Assembly (NCBI GenBank): GCA_963751595.1
Contig: CAVVVC010000006.1
Coordinates: 1-64,000 of the forward strand
DNA length: 64,000 nt
DNA from: JAHEGP01 sp963751595
GTDB lineage: Bacteria > Pseudomonadota > Gammaproteobacteria > Pseudomonadales > JAHEGP01
Direction: 5' to 3'
Each line of letters starts with the position of its first letter. The stretch's first letter is position 1. This document shows, piece after piece, positions 33,486 through 42,263 of the stretch. Under the pieces are notes generated by a model, which was not told the origin of the DNA, ran no database searches, and was given only the letters and a program-made list of their open reading frames with translations. Both the position numbers and the translations under genes were made by a program.

Positions 33486-34937
33486 ATGGTGAGGCCAACG
33501 ACTGTTCACCGACCTGAGCTGACACGGGGGTTCTTTTTGCCGAACGACCCAAATGACGCTATCAGCCGCCCGGGGCTGTCCACCGGCATCATCATACTCG
33601 GCTGTTTTATCGCGCCCTTGCTGGTACATTCTTCTACCCTGGCCATCCCGGCGATTGCCCGCGACCTGGCGCTGGATGCCCGTACCATCAGCTGGTTTAC
33701 CATGACCCTGGTGATCGGCAACGTCAGCTTTATGTTGCCCGCCGCCCGACTTGGCGATCGCTATGGCCGCAAACGCCTTTTTGTGCTCGGAATGCTGCTG
33801 GCCGCGCTGGCCTCATTGCTGGGTGCCGTGGCGCAGGACAGCCTCACCCTGATGGCCTGCCGTTTTTTCCAGGGCATGGGCAATGCGATCATTTTTGGCA
33901 ACGGTCTGGCGCTGATCAATGGCATTACACCGGTGGAAAAGCGCGGGCGCGTTACCGGTATCTACGCCGCATTTTGTTACCTCGGCATTGTCAGCGGCCC
34001 GTTGATGGGTGGTTATGTCATCGACCATTTCAACTGGCGCATGGTGTTTTTCATACCGGTACCGATTTTGCTGCTGGCGTCACTGGTGGGCGCCGTGAGC
34101 CTCAAATGGGAGCGATTCGGCAATCGCGACTCCCGCTTCGATATCAGCGGCAGCATCATATACACCCTCGCCATTCTGTTGCTGGCGCCCGGCGTGCAGA
34201 ATATCAACACCCTCACCGGACAGCTTACGATCGCCCTGGGCCTTACCTTGCTGGCCGGTTTCTGCTGGCAGCAGATGGTTAAATCCGACCCGCTGATCGA
34301 GTTGGGCCTGTTCGTGCGCAATCGCCTGTTTGGCTTCAGCTGCCTGGCCACCCTGTTCATCTACGTGGGCCTGTTCTCGCTGCCGTTTATCATCACCCTG
34401 TACCTGCAATACATCAAAGCCATCAGTGCCCAGGCCGCTGGCCTGATACTGATCTCCCAGGCCATTTTTACCGCGCTGGTGGCGCCATTCAGTGGCTTGC
34501 TGTCGGAGCGCTATTCCAGCCACTACATCGCCATCAGCGGCGTGTTTATCGTCGCCTGCGGACTCCTGCTCTTGTGCCGCATCGACGCCGGCTCCAGCCT
34601 GCTGGAAGTCATCGCAGCACTGTGCCTGATTGGTGTCGGGGCGGGCCTGATCGATACGCCGATCATCCATGCGGCCCTGGGGACAGTCACCGTGGAGCAT
34701 CTGGGCAGCGCCTCAGCCGCCATCAACACCATGCGCATGATGGGCGGTTTTATCAGCATCGGGATTCTGTCGGCGCTGCTCAATATCCAGATCGGGGACG
34801 CGCTCATTACCCCCGCCGTTTATGACGAATTACTCGTCGTGGTGCACTGGTACTTTGTCCTTTCCATCGGCTTTGCCCTGTGCGCGGCGGCCTGCCTCTA
34901 CTGGGGTTTTCAGAATCGGCGCACGGTGACCCCATGA
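33486..34937 (+). CDS. MFS transporter, DHA2 (14-TM) drug exporter family
   Basis: Predicted 483-aa permease. Motif A is LGDRYGRKRLF after TM2, motif C-like GIVSGPLMGGYV is in TM5, and the total of about 14 helices fits EmrB/QacA. A TTG at 33537 with GGGGG six bases upstream is an alternative start that would remove 17 polar residues. It exports unknown hydrophobic compounds by proton antiport. No EmrA-like adaptor is adjacent. Confidence 0.85.
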   Translation: MVRPTTVHRPELTRGFFLPNDPNDAISRPGLSTGIIILGCFIAPLLVHSSTLAIPAIARDLALDARTISWFTMTLVIGNVSFMLPAARLGDRYGRKRLFVLGMLLAALASLLGAVAQDSLTLMACRFFQGMGNAIIFGNGLALINGITPVEKRGRVTGIYAAFCYLGIVSGPLMGGYVIDHFNWRMVFFIPVPILLLASLVGAVSLKWERFGNRDSRFDISGSIIYTLAILLLAPGVQNINTLTGQLTIALGLTLLAGFCWQQMVKSDPLIELGLFVRNRLFGFSCLATLFIYVGLFSLPFIITLYLQYIKAISAQAAGLILISQAIFTALVAPFSGLLSERYSSHYIAISGVFIVACGLLLLCRIDAGSSLLEVIAALCLIGVGAGLIDTPIIHAALGTVTVEHLGSASAAINTMRMMGGFISIGILSALLNIQIGDALITPAVYDELLVVVHWYFVLSIGFALCAAACLYWGFQNRRTVTP

Positions 34938-35009
34938 TGTCATGACAAGCCGTCAGGCCACAGGTATAGTCTTGCTAAACAAATGACCCAGACAGCGGCG
35001 GCATGCCTT

Positions 35010-35957
35010 ATGGACAAAACAAAAGCACAACCGAAAACCAAGGCCCGGGCACGAACAAAAGTAAAAGCAAAGAAAGCTGAAAAAGCCCCGGTTACAGCCA
35101 ACGAGCCCGAAGCAGATCCGCGGATCGAGCGTCATATCGAAAAGGCCCTGGTAGCAGAACCGCCATCGGGGCTGGAGTTTGCGCTCCAATACCGCATTAT
35201 TCAGCAACTGTTCAGGCCCCGGGTCTTCGGCGCCGAAAACATTCCAGAGAAGCCCTGCCTGTTTGTCGGTAACCATTCGCTGTTGGCGCTAGACGGCATG
35301 GTGCTGACCCCGGTAGTGCTTAAGCAGCTGGGCCGTTTCCTGCGCCCGATGGGGGATCGCTTCACCTTCAGCCTGCCGGGGAGCGAGGATTTCTTCCTCA
35401 AGCGCGGCGCCGTGTTGGGGCATCCCCGGGTCTGTTCGGCATTGATGGAGGCCGGCGAGGATTTGCTGGTGTTTCCCGGCGGCGCCCACGAAGCGGTCAA
35501 GCCCAAGCGCGACCTCTATACCCTGCAGTGGAAACAGCGTTACGGCTTCGTCAGGCTGGCTGCCGAGCACGGTTATACCATCATGCCCTTTGGCATGGTT
35601 GGGCCGGACGACTTTTACGATCACCTGATGGAAGGGGAAGATCTGCCGAATTCAGCGCTGGGGCAAGTGTTGCGGCGGCTTGGCATAATCTCCGAAAATA
35701 CCCGCCCCGACCTGATGCCACCCATCCCTGTTGGCGCCCTTGGCTCCTGGTTTCCCAAGCTCCAGCGCTGTTATATCGGCTTTGGCAAGCCGGTGGATCT
35801 GTCGGAATTCAAGGGCCAAGCGTTAAGCCCCGCCAAACTGCGTTCCCTGCGTAACAAGGTAGCGAGGGAGATAGAGCTGCAGTTGGAAGCGATGCTGGCG
35901 GAGCGGGAATCGGGGCGGGAGCAGGACGGACCGCTGCGACGATTGCTGACCCTGTAA
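35010..35957 (+). CDS. Lysophospholipid acyltransferase-like protein (TMEM68/DGAT2 type)
   Basis: Predicted 315-aa protein; the frame also allows an ATG at 34983. Residues about 1-35 are very Lys/Ala-rich. The acyltransferase core has FVGNHSLLALDG (histidine to aspartate spaced by five, as in the TMEM68/phytyl-ester-synthase branch rather than HX4D of PlsC), then LKRGAVLGHPRVCSALMEAG and FPGGAHEAVK. It would transfer acyl groups to a lipid at the membrane face. Neighbouring genes give no further clue. Confidence 0.83.
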   Translation: MDKTKAQPKTKARARTKVKAKKAEKAPVTANEPEADPRIERHIEKALVAEPPSGLEFALQYRIIQQLFRPRVFGAENIPEKPCLFVGNHSLLALDGMVLTPVVLKQLGRFLRPMGDRFTFSLPGSEDFFLKRGAVLGHPRVCSALMEAGEDLLVFPGGAHEAVKPKRDLYTLQWKQRYGFVRLAAEHGYTIMPFGMVGPDDFYDHLMEGEDLPNSALGQVLRRLGIISENTRPDLMPPIPVGALGSWFPKLQRCYIGFGKPVDLSEFKGQALSPAKLRSLRNKVAREIELQLEAMLAERESGREQDGPLRRLLTL

Positions 35958-36033
35958 GGCCACTGGCCGGCCCCTCGCAGTCCGGGGCAAGCTGGGCTCA
36001 CTGCGTCTTCGCCCCGCAGTGAATCTGCCTCGG

Positions 36034-37242
36034 CTACAACTGCCCGCGCACCAGGTTAGAGATAAATTCCTTGCCGCGAGCCAGCCAACCGCGGCTCTGC
36101 CAGGCTTCGTAACTGAGGCGTCGGCAACGTTGCCTGTCTGCTTCAAAAATCGTCCGGTGCTTGAGAGCTATGCTTTCACTAATGACATTCATTACGATCT
36201 CGTCATTGAGGGAAAACGAGCGATTGTCGAAATTTGCAGAACCGACGATCAGCCAATGCGCATCCACCACGGTGACCTTCGCGTGCAGCATGGTGGGTTG
36301 GTAGATGTAGATGCAAGCACCTGCGGCGAGCAACTCGCCCCAGCTTGAACGGGCAGTATGCCGCACGACGGTAAAATCGATGTGTGGTCCCGGCACCATG
36401 ATGCGCAGAGATACACCGCGGCGCAGGGCGGCGACAAGCGCCGATATACTATCCTGATCGGGGACAAAATAAGCGGTGACGATGTCGATCGACTCGGCCG
36501 CGGATTCGATCGCATGGCGAAACAATCGATAGGTGGCCTCGCTGCCGCGACGTGGTGAACTGGTGAGCACCTGACAGGGAAAGCCGCTTTGCTGCGGAAC
36601 ATCTGGGTGCCGACAGGGGATTGTAGCGGGCAGGTTGTGGCCTGTTTGTTCAGACCAAAGTCGCCGAAAGGCCTCGTGTATTTCCGCTACAATCGGTCCA
36701 AACAGGCGATAGTGCAGGTCATGCCATTCCTGGGGCGACCCCGCGTCTCCGCACCATTCTTCAGCAATGCCAACGCCGCCGATGAAAGCCACCGACCTGT
36801 CGACCACCAGTATCTTCCTATGGGTACGATAGTTCGAGCGGCGTAGCTGCCACCAGCGCAGTGGGTTGAAGAAACACACGCAAACCCCGGCATTGCGCAT
36901 CTGCTCGAGCAGGGATTGGGCCATCGGTTTGGCGCCCCACCAGTCCAGCACGACCTTGACCGACACACCGCGCCCGGCAGCCGAGCTTAGCGCAGCGGCA
37001 AAATGCTCCGTGATGTCGCCTTGCCAGTAGGCATAGGTTTCAAAACAGATCTCGTCGACCGCCGTAGCGATGGCTTGCAGCATGGCCGGAAAAATGCGGT
37101 CGCCGTTGACCAGAACATCCAGTCGGGTGCAGGGTTTAACGGGATTGTCGAACCGTGCCTCAAGCCACGCTCCGTCATTGCTTTTCGATGGCCAGTCGTC
37201 CCCCACGTAACCTCCCCGCCGCGCTCGAATTGCAGAATACAT
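36034..37242 (-). CDS. Phospholipase D family protein, cardiolipin-synthase-like
   Basis: Predicted 402-aa protein from the ATG at 37242; the frame is open to 37299. Two HKD motifs are complete: NYRTHRKILVVDRSVAFIGG, and MLHAKVTVVDAHWLIVGSAN followed by DNRSF. The chain lacks the two N-terminal helices of ClsA and so resembles ClsB/ClsC. It would join phosphatidyl groups to form cardiolipin or act as a related phosphodiesterase. It is divergent from the primase-ligase operon, with about 110 bp between the chosen starts, so shared regulation is possible but unproven. Confidence 0.88.
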   Translation of the reverse strand: MYSAIRARRGGYVGDDWPSKSNDGAWLEARFDNPVKPCTRLDVLVNGDRIFPAMLQAIATAVDEICFETYAYWQGDITEHFAAALSSAAGRGVSVKVVLDWWGAKPMAQSLLEQMRNAGVCVCFFNPLRWWQLRRSNYRTHRKILVVDRSVAFIGGVGIAEEWCGDAGSPQEWHDLHYRLFGPIVAEIHEAFRRLWSEQTGHNLPATIPCRHPDVPQQSGFPCQVLTSSPRRGSEATYRLFRHAIESAAESIDIVTAYFVPDQDSISALVAALRRGVSLRIMVPGPHIDFTVVRHTARSSWGELLAAGACIYIYQPTMLHAKVTVVDAHWLIVGSANFDNRSFSLNDEIVMNVISESIALKHRTIFEADRQRCRRLSYEAWQSRGWLARGKEFISNLVRGQL

Positions 37243-37352
37243 CAGGGGCGAATAGAAGCGAAGCAGCACTGGGGAACTTGCGCCGGAAACGGCAAACACT
37301 ACCGACGTCGCACTGTTGTCAGCTGCCGATCATGGGGTGATAGAATCGAAGG

Positions 37353-38546
37353 ATGGCGACACAACACGAGATCATCGGCGAGGAATGGGCAGAGCGTGCG
37401 GGGGAGCTGGCCCAGTGGGCAATGGCAAACCTGGTCAACCGCAAGGATGTGTGGGGGCAGTATTCAGTGCTGACGCCCTCCGAGCGGCGGCGCCAGGGCC
37501 GCAGCTACAAAGCCATGACCCTGCCAATGAAAGACAAGCGCGGCCGGGATATGGTTACCATCGACAAGTTGACCCGACATTTCGCCAGCCGCCACGCCCG
37601 CAAGCCCCAGATCATAGGCCTGCATGCAAAATCCGTCGAATCCACCTCGAACTGGTTCGGAATTGATATCGACCTGCACGATCCAGAGGAAATCGCTGCC
37701 GAGGACCATGCCCGACGCAACCTCAATGCCGCACTGACCTGGGTCAGAATGCTGCAGGATCGGGGCTATGACCCAATGCTGTTCGACTCCAATGGCCTAG
37801 GCGGTTATCACATCTGGGTATTGTTTGACCGGCCCGCTCCCACCGCCGATGTCTTTGCAATGGTGAAATCCATCGTCACCGACTGGGAGCCATCGGGTCT
37901 TGACGAAGAGCCCGAAACATTTCCCAAGCGGGTGCGCAGGGGCAGCCTCGGTTCCTGGTTTCGGCTACCGGGATTGCACCATACCCGGCATCACTACTCA
38001 CGGCTCTGGAGCGGGGATGAATGGCTTGAGGATCCCTGGTTAACCGGCCATGCGGCTATAGACGTGATGCTCGATAGCCATGGCGGCCCTCCGCCGCCGA
38101 GTGTCACCGCCAATCCAGCCGGAATATCAAAGGAGCCCCGCCGGGCCAGGGCAACGGCCCGCAACCGTTTTCCCCGTAAAAGCAAGGCCCATGTCTGTGT
38201 CGACCTCGACGGCGTCCTGGCCCGGCGCATGACCGGAACACTATCCGAGATTGGCCCTCCGATCGACGGTGCCGTCGAGTTCATGGGGGCGCTATCGGCG
38301 TTGGCTGAAGTCACCATTTTCAGTTCACGCCTCGCGGGCAAGACTGGTGCCAAACGCGATCAGGTGGAGAGTCAGATAGCCAACTGGCTGGAGGCAAACA
38401 TGATACCCTTCGACACTATCCACACCGGCCCGGGCAAGCCCATGGCCCAGGCCTATGTCGATGATCGCGCCGTCAGTTGCCGCCCGGAAGTCAATGGACT
38501 GGCGGCGTTCAGTTCCGCTATGATCGATCTCAAGCAGTTGCTTTGA
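37353..38546 (+). CDS. AEP primase-like protein fused to a C-terminal HAD phosphatase domain
   Basis: Predicted 397-aa protein. Residues about 25-245 form an archaeo-eukaryotic primase/polymerase domain of the kind found in TOTE conflict systems and LigD-like proteins. The metal-binding acidic pair is D105 and D107 in NWFGIDIDLHD, followed by DSNGLGGYHIWVLFDRP (H153) and the late RLPGLHHTRHHYSRLW. A basic, proline-rich linker spans about 246-277. Residues 278-397 form a compact HAD domain: motif I VCVDLDGVL (D284, D286), motif II FSSR (about 323-326), and motif IV VDDRA (D370, D371). The phosphatase part may trim 3'-phosphates as in polynucleotide kinase/phosphatases; that is inference. It is first in the five-gene operon. 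Confidence 0.82.
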   Translation: MATQHEIIGEEWAERAGELAQWAMANLVNRKDVWGQYSVLTPSERRRQGRSYKAMTLPMKDKRGRDMVTIDKLTRHFASRHARKPQIIGLHAKSVESTSNWFGIDIDLHDPEEIAAEDHARRNLNAALTWVRMLQDRGYDPMLFDSNGLGGYHIWVLFDRPAPTADVFAMVKSIVTDWEPSGLDEEPETFPKRVRRGSLGSWFRLPGLHHTRHHYSRLWSGDEWLEDPWLTGHAAIDVMLDSHGGPPPPSVTANPAGISKEPRRARATARNRFPRKSKAHVCVDLDGVLARRMTGTLSEIGPPIDGAVEFMGALSALAEVTIFSSRLAGKTGAKRDQVESQIANWLEANMIPFDTIHTGPGKPMAQAYVDDRAVSCRPEVNGLAAFSSAMIDLKQLL

Positions 38547-38562
38547 CCAGAGGGCAAACGGA

Positions 38563-39180
38563 ATGGCGCGGACTCTTACCTTTGCGGCCGGCAAGGCCCA
38601 TTTCAGCGGCGAATTGATCAAGGTCGATCGTTCCAAACTCTATGGCTCGGTCAGCGTTGAAACTCTCGACCCAGAGGGCAGGCGCTGTGACCTGACGACC
38701 CTGGCCCGGGATGGTCGCACCCTGATTCCCTATGGTGGCACCGCCGCGGGCTACCTCAATCGAGACGGCAGGTGGGTGGAGGGCAACGAACGCCGGGCGG
38801 TGGACGTCGATGGCGAGCCGCTGGACGAGGTGGCCTCGAGTTTCGCTGCCCCGATAACCCTCAGGGAGACCGCAACGGTCGAAGAGTTGCTCGACACGCC
38901 GGTGCGGCTGGCCTACCGGCTGGGGGACACAACCCTGCCGCCGTCGGTAGCAAAAAAATTGGGCGCCGGCACCATATACAGTTTCGGCTTTTCCTACCGG
39001 GGCGGCCACGCTGCCGATCCGGCCTTCATGCTCGCCGACGAGGATAACGACCTGTGGCTGCTGGTCGGGGAGCCTTCCGACGTCGACTTCCTGACCTACG
39101 AGCAAGCCGCTCTGTGCGCGTCCTGTGACGAGGAAGACAGCGAAGATGATAACGACGAGTTCGATTTCGATATGCTCTGA
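38563..39180 (+). CDS. Protein of unknown family, second gene of the primase-ligase operon
   Basis: Predicted 205-aa protein I cannot assign. The N-terminal half is beta-rich, with AHFSGELIKVDRSKLYGSVSVE, then a short conserved-looking turn TLIPYGGTAAGYLNRDGRWVE. A second beta-rich part contains VRLAYRLGDTTLPPSVAKKL and IYSFGFSYRGGHAAD. The C-terminus carries the Cys pair CASC and then an acidic tail EEDSEDDNDEFDFDML, a feature often seen in proteins that contact DNA-binding partners or mimic DNA. It starts 16 bp after the primase gene. A scaffold or end-binding role is only a guess. Confidence 0.8.
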   Translation: MARTLTFAAGKAHFSGELIKVDRSKLYGSVSVETLDPEGRRCDLTTLARDGRTLIPYGGTAAGYLNRDGRWVEGNERRAVDVDGEPLDEVASSFAAPITLRETATVEELLDTPVRLAYRLGDTTLPPSVAKKLGAGTIYSFGFSYRGGHAADPAFMLADEDNDLWLLVGEPSDVDFLTYEQAALCASCDEEDSEDDNDEFDFDML

Positions 39181-39195
39181 CGGAGGGGTGGGGCT

Positions 39196-39912
39196 ATGCC
39201 CAATATCAATATCAGCGACCCGCGAGGTCGCGATGCAGTGGTCAAGGTCGAGAGCATCCGCCGGCGCGAAGTGGTGCGCTACCAGGGCCCCTGGGGCCAA
39301 CCCGTGTATTCCCGGCGACTGCTCAAGGCCGCGGTCGAGCAAAGCTACGAAGCGCTGATAGAGGCCCACGAAGATGATGAAACCCTGGCCCAGGCCATGG
39401 TCGATGGCGATCCAGAAGTCGATATCGAAAAGTCCGGGATGTTTCTCTGGGGCCTGAGCCGGGTTTATGTCAATCCCGAGCAGGAACTGGTTTACCGAAT
39501 TGAACAGAACGAGATCGTGCGCAACCCAGACGGCAGCGTTCGGGAAACCCGTCCGCGCCGGCGCCTCGACCCCAACGTTGATACCGAGATTCCCCTGGCA
39601 TGGACCGGCAAGATGATCCCCAAGGCGGTGGCGGTGCGCCGTTTCGTGTTCGGCACCAAGCTGCAGATACTCCATGTCAACGGACTCACCTATGACTTCC
39701 TCCACGAGATGGCGAAGCAGCTCCACGATGAACAGTCGCTGATGGTGATGGGGGCCGGGCCCAGAGGTCGCCGACCCCTCGTATTCCGTCGCGGCTCGAC
39801 CCCCTACCGAGGCTTTCTCGAGGGCAGGGTCAAGGGCAAGGGCTACATCCTCCTCCTGCACCTTTCGAACCTCGAGATGCGCTCGCCCGAAGACGGGGAA
39901 GCAGCACCGTGA
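39196..39912 (+). CDS. Protein of unknown family, third gene of the primase-ligase operon
   Basis: Predicted 238-aa soluble protein with no recognised domain. GGAGGGG lies 6 bases before the ATG. Residues about 28-65 are helical and acidic (AAVEQSYEALIEAHEDDETLA). Residues 80-135 are charged, with the basic cluster RETRPRRRLDP. The C-terminal half alternates strands and a helix: AVRRFVFGTKLQILHVNGLTY, FLHEMAKQLHDEQSLMVMG, RGRRPLVFRRGSTPYRGFLEG. The basic patches would suit nucleic-acid contact. The stop overlaps the ligase start (GTGA), so the two are probably coupled. Confidence 0.8.
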   Translation: MPNINISDPRGRDAVVKVESIRRREVVRYQGPWGQPVYSRRLLKAAVEQSYEALIEAHEDDETLAQAMVDGDPEVDIEKSGMFLWGLSRVYVNPEQELVYRIEQNEIVRNPDGSVRETRPRRRLDPNVDTEIPLAWTGKMIPKAVAVRRFVFGTKLQILHVNGLTYDFLHEMAKQLHDEQSLMVMGAGPRGRRPLVFRRGSTPYRGFLEGRVKGKGYILLLHLSNLEMRSPEDGEAAP

Positions 39913-41369
39913 TCAACCGCGATCAGTTGAAGTCCTACCCCGGCGGGTATATGACCGGGACCGCCGACGCCCTGACTGACGACGGTGTATTGCACGAGGT
40001 CCGCCGCCGGCGCCGGCAACATGGTCAGATGGCCGTGCCGCTGGATATCGAATCGGCCCGGCACCGGATTCCCGACGCCCGCTACCAGATCAGCCGCAAA
40101 ATCGATGGCGAGTTCAGTTGCCTGGTGTACCGCAATGAAGAAGCCTTTACGCTCAATCCCGGGGGCACCCTGCGCCTGGGCGCGCCCTTCATGGCCGAAG
40201 CCTCCGCATTGCTGAAGGCGGCCGGGATAAAGACAGCCTTGATCGGCGGTGAGCTCTATGTGCAGCGCACAGATGGCGAGCGACCGCGGGTTCACGATGT
40301 CGTGCGAGTGGCTCGCAACCCCGCCGATGAAGCGGACATTGCGCTGCTTGCGTTTGCCGCATTCGATATTTACGAACTGGATGGTGAGGACCTGTCGCTG
40401 AATCACGATGTCGGCCTGGCCCGGCTGCAGGAGCTTTTCGCCGACGGCAAGGCCGTTCACCCGGTCGAAACCATCGAGGGCGACAATGCCGCGGCGGTGC
40501 TCAAGCAGTTCAAGGCGTGGGTCATCGATGAGGATGCCGAGGGCGTCATCGCGCGATCAGCCAGGGCCGGGGTTTTCAAGGTCAAGCCGCGCCATTCCCT
40601 GGATCTGGCTGTCGTTGGATTTAGCGAGGGCCTGGACGACCGGGCCGGACTGCTGCATGACATACTGTTGGCGGTGCTACGCCCGTCCGGCCGCTTCCAG
40701 CTTACCTGTCGCGTGGGCGGCGGCCTCAGTGACGAAGATCGCGCGAAGCTGTTGCAGCAACTGTCGAAACGGGTCGTAGAAAGCGATTTTCGCGAGGTCA
40801 ACACCGAGCATGTGGCCTATCAGATGATCGAACCGGGGCTGGTGGTCGAGATTGAATGCCTCGACATTATTTCCCGCACTTCCCGGGGAAACCCGATCGA
40901 CAAGATGGTGCTGGCCTGGAACGGGGACGATAAACGCTGGGAGGGAGTGCGCCGCCTGCCCCTCTGCTCGATCCTGTCACCCCAGTTCGTGCGTTTGCGC
41001 GATGACAAAAACGCCACCCCGGAAGAGGTTCGCCTGGACCAGCTCTCCAGCATCCGCGACATTCCCGATATCGACCGGATCGCGGCAGAGCAGGAACTGC
41101 CCGGGGCCGAGATTCTGCACCGATGGGTGGCCACCAAAACCATGCGCGACAAGCTGATGATTCGCAAGATCCTCGCGATCCGCACCAACAAGGCCGAAGC
41201 CTCAAGGGATTTCCCCGCCTTCGTGCTCCATGTGACCGACTTCTCCCCCAATCGCCGGGAGAAGCTGCAGATCGACCTCAAGGTCACCGATGATGCCGGG
41301 CAGCTTGAATTACTTCTCGAGACTGCGAAAGCGGAATATTTCAAGCAGGGCTGGGTAGTGCAGCCGTGA
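39909..41369 (+). CDS. ATP-dependent DNA (or RNA) ligase-like nucleotidyltransferase
   Basis: Predicted 486-aa protein from a GTG start overlapping the upstream stop. Ligase motifs are in order: motif I SRKIDGEF with adenylated K64, motif III LIGGELYV (E115), motif IIIa-like FDIYELDG, motif IV DAEGVIARS (E211) and motif V VFKVKPRHSLDLAVVGF (K224, K226). A C-terminal OB-fold-like part follows (HDILLAVLRPSGRFQLTCRVGGGLS). Residues about 330-486 form an extra C-terminal region I cannot assign. It would seal nicks or breaks with ATP. It lacks the primase and phosphoesterase domains of LigD, which are supplied here by the first gene. Confidence 0.85.
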   Translation: MINRDQLKSYPGGYMTGTADALTDDGVLHEVRRRRRQHGQMAVPLDIESARHRIPDARYQISRKIDGEFSCLVYRNEEAFTLNPGGTLRLGAPFMAEASALLKAAGIKTALIGGELYVQRTDGERPRVHDVVRVARNPADEADIALLAFAAFDIYELDGEDLSLNHDVGLARLQELFADGKAVHPVETIEGDNAAAVLKQFKAWVIDEDAEGVIARSARAGVFKVKPRHSLDLAVVGFSEGLDDRAGLLHDILLAVLRPSGRFQLTCRVGGGLSDEDRAKLLQQLSKRVVESDFREVNTEHVAYQMIEPGLVVEIECLDIISRTSRGNPIDKMVLAWNGDDKRWEGVRRLPLCSILSPQFVRLRDDKNATPEEVRLDQLSSIRDIPDIDRIAAEQELPGAEILHRWVATKTMRDKLMIRKILAIRTNKAEASRDFPAFVLHVTDFSPNRREKLQIDLKVTDDAGQLELLLETAKAEYFKQGWVVQP

Positions 41370-42109
41370 CAATCCGGCTGCTGAGCTGGAACATTCTCCA
41401 GGGTGGCGGCCGCCGCACCGAGGCCATCGTCGACTATCTCCAGGCCAGCCGCGCGGATATCGTGACGCTGCAGGAGTTTCGCCAGGGCCCGGCCGGCGAG
41501 CGCATCTGCCTCACCCTGAAGCGCATGGGCCTGGGGTGGCAATGGGTCGCAAAGCCACCCTCTGCAGCGGCCAATACATTGCTACTCGCGGCCCGAGCGC
41601 CCTTTGATGCCGGCGACTTTATGCCCCATCCCAGCGGAACCTGCCATATTATGGAGGCAATGTTTAGCGGCGGCTCGACAGCGGGGCTCACCCTTTTGCC
41701 AGTGCACTTTCCGCAAAAGGCAGCCCAGGTGCCGCTGTTTCGCGCCCTGGCTGAGGACAGCCCATCCCTGCTTGCGGGGCCGGCGCTCCTGGTCGGCGAC
41801 CTCAACTGCGGCATTCCCTTCCAGGATTCCGACAGCAAAACCTTTATCAACACTGCCGAGTTTTCCCGTTTGCTCGACCTTGGCTGGCGCGATGTGTTTC
41901 GCAGCCGCCACCCCTCGGCGCAAACATTCAGCTGGGTCAGCCCCCGCACCGGCAACCGGTTTCGCTATGACCATTGCCTGGCCAGCCCCGCAGCCGACAG
42001 CCTGGTAACATCGGTACGCTATGATCAGGAGCCGCGCCTGTCGGGTTTCTCGGACCACGCCGCGCTGTTGGTCGAGCTGCAGCCGCCCCGCACCACATCG
42101 TCGCGGTGA
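41366..42109 (+). CDS. Endonuclease/exonuclease/phosphatase (EEP) family protein
   Basis: Predicted 247-aa protein from a GTG overlapping the ligase stop. The EEP active-site set is complete: N9 in LLSWNILQGG, E37 in TLQEFRQG, H114 in LPVHFP, D145 and N147 in LVGDLNCG, D202 in RYDHCLAS, and D230-H231 in GFSDHAALL. The fold covers AP endonucleases (ExoIII/APE1), TDP2-type 5'-phosphodiesterases and DNase I. RYDHCLAS with FSDH resembles the TDP2/ExoIII side. In this operon an end-cleaning role is the simplest reading. Confidence 0.85.
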   Translation: MTIRLLSWNILQGGGRRTEAIVDYLQASRADIVTLQEFRQGPAGERICLTLKRMGLGWQWVAKPPSAAANTLLLAARAPFDAGDFMPHPSGTCHIMEAMFSGGSTAGLTLLPVHFPQKAAQVPLFRALAEDSPSLLAGPALLVGDLNCGIPFQDSDSKTFINTAEFSRLLDLGWRDVFRSRHPSAQTFSWVSPRTGNRFRYDHCLASPAADSLVTSVRYDQEPRLSGFSDHAALLVELQPPRTTSSR

Positions 42110-42263
42110 AGGGGCGGCAAGTTCCAGGTAACTCACTACCGGCTATTCGCCGCCGCAACCTTGAATCTGTTATCACACGATAAAACAACTGAGGCGGCTC
42201 CATGGAATTACTTCCCGTCCTCTCGCTGGCGATGGCAAACGTGTTCGCAGGGCAGAGTCTTAG

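Larger units (their letters stand above)
37353..42109 (+). other. Five-gene primase/phosphatase-ligase-nuclease operon
   Basis: The genes at 37353, 38563, 39196, 39909 and 41366 run in one direction with gaps of 16 and 15 bp and two 4-bp GTGA overlaps. Together they encode an AEP primase fused to a HAD phosphatase, two proteins of unknown family, an ATP-dependent nucleotidyltransferase ligase and an EEP-fold nuclease or phosphatase. This matches the activities needed to clean, fill and seal DNA ends. No Ku, helicase or transposase gene is in the operon. A nested A/B element begins 155 bp after its end. Confidence 0.85.

Noticed and set aside
38530..39861. A 443-codon open frame antisense to the second and third genes of the repair-like operon
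   Set aside because: The sense genes have good ribosome binding sites and operon spacing; the antisense product shows no domain and starts and ends without context.
37353..42109. Operon considered as part of a prophage
   Set aside because: No integrase, capsid, tail, terminase or lysis genes are nearby, and flanking genes are ordinary chromosomal ones.
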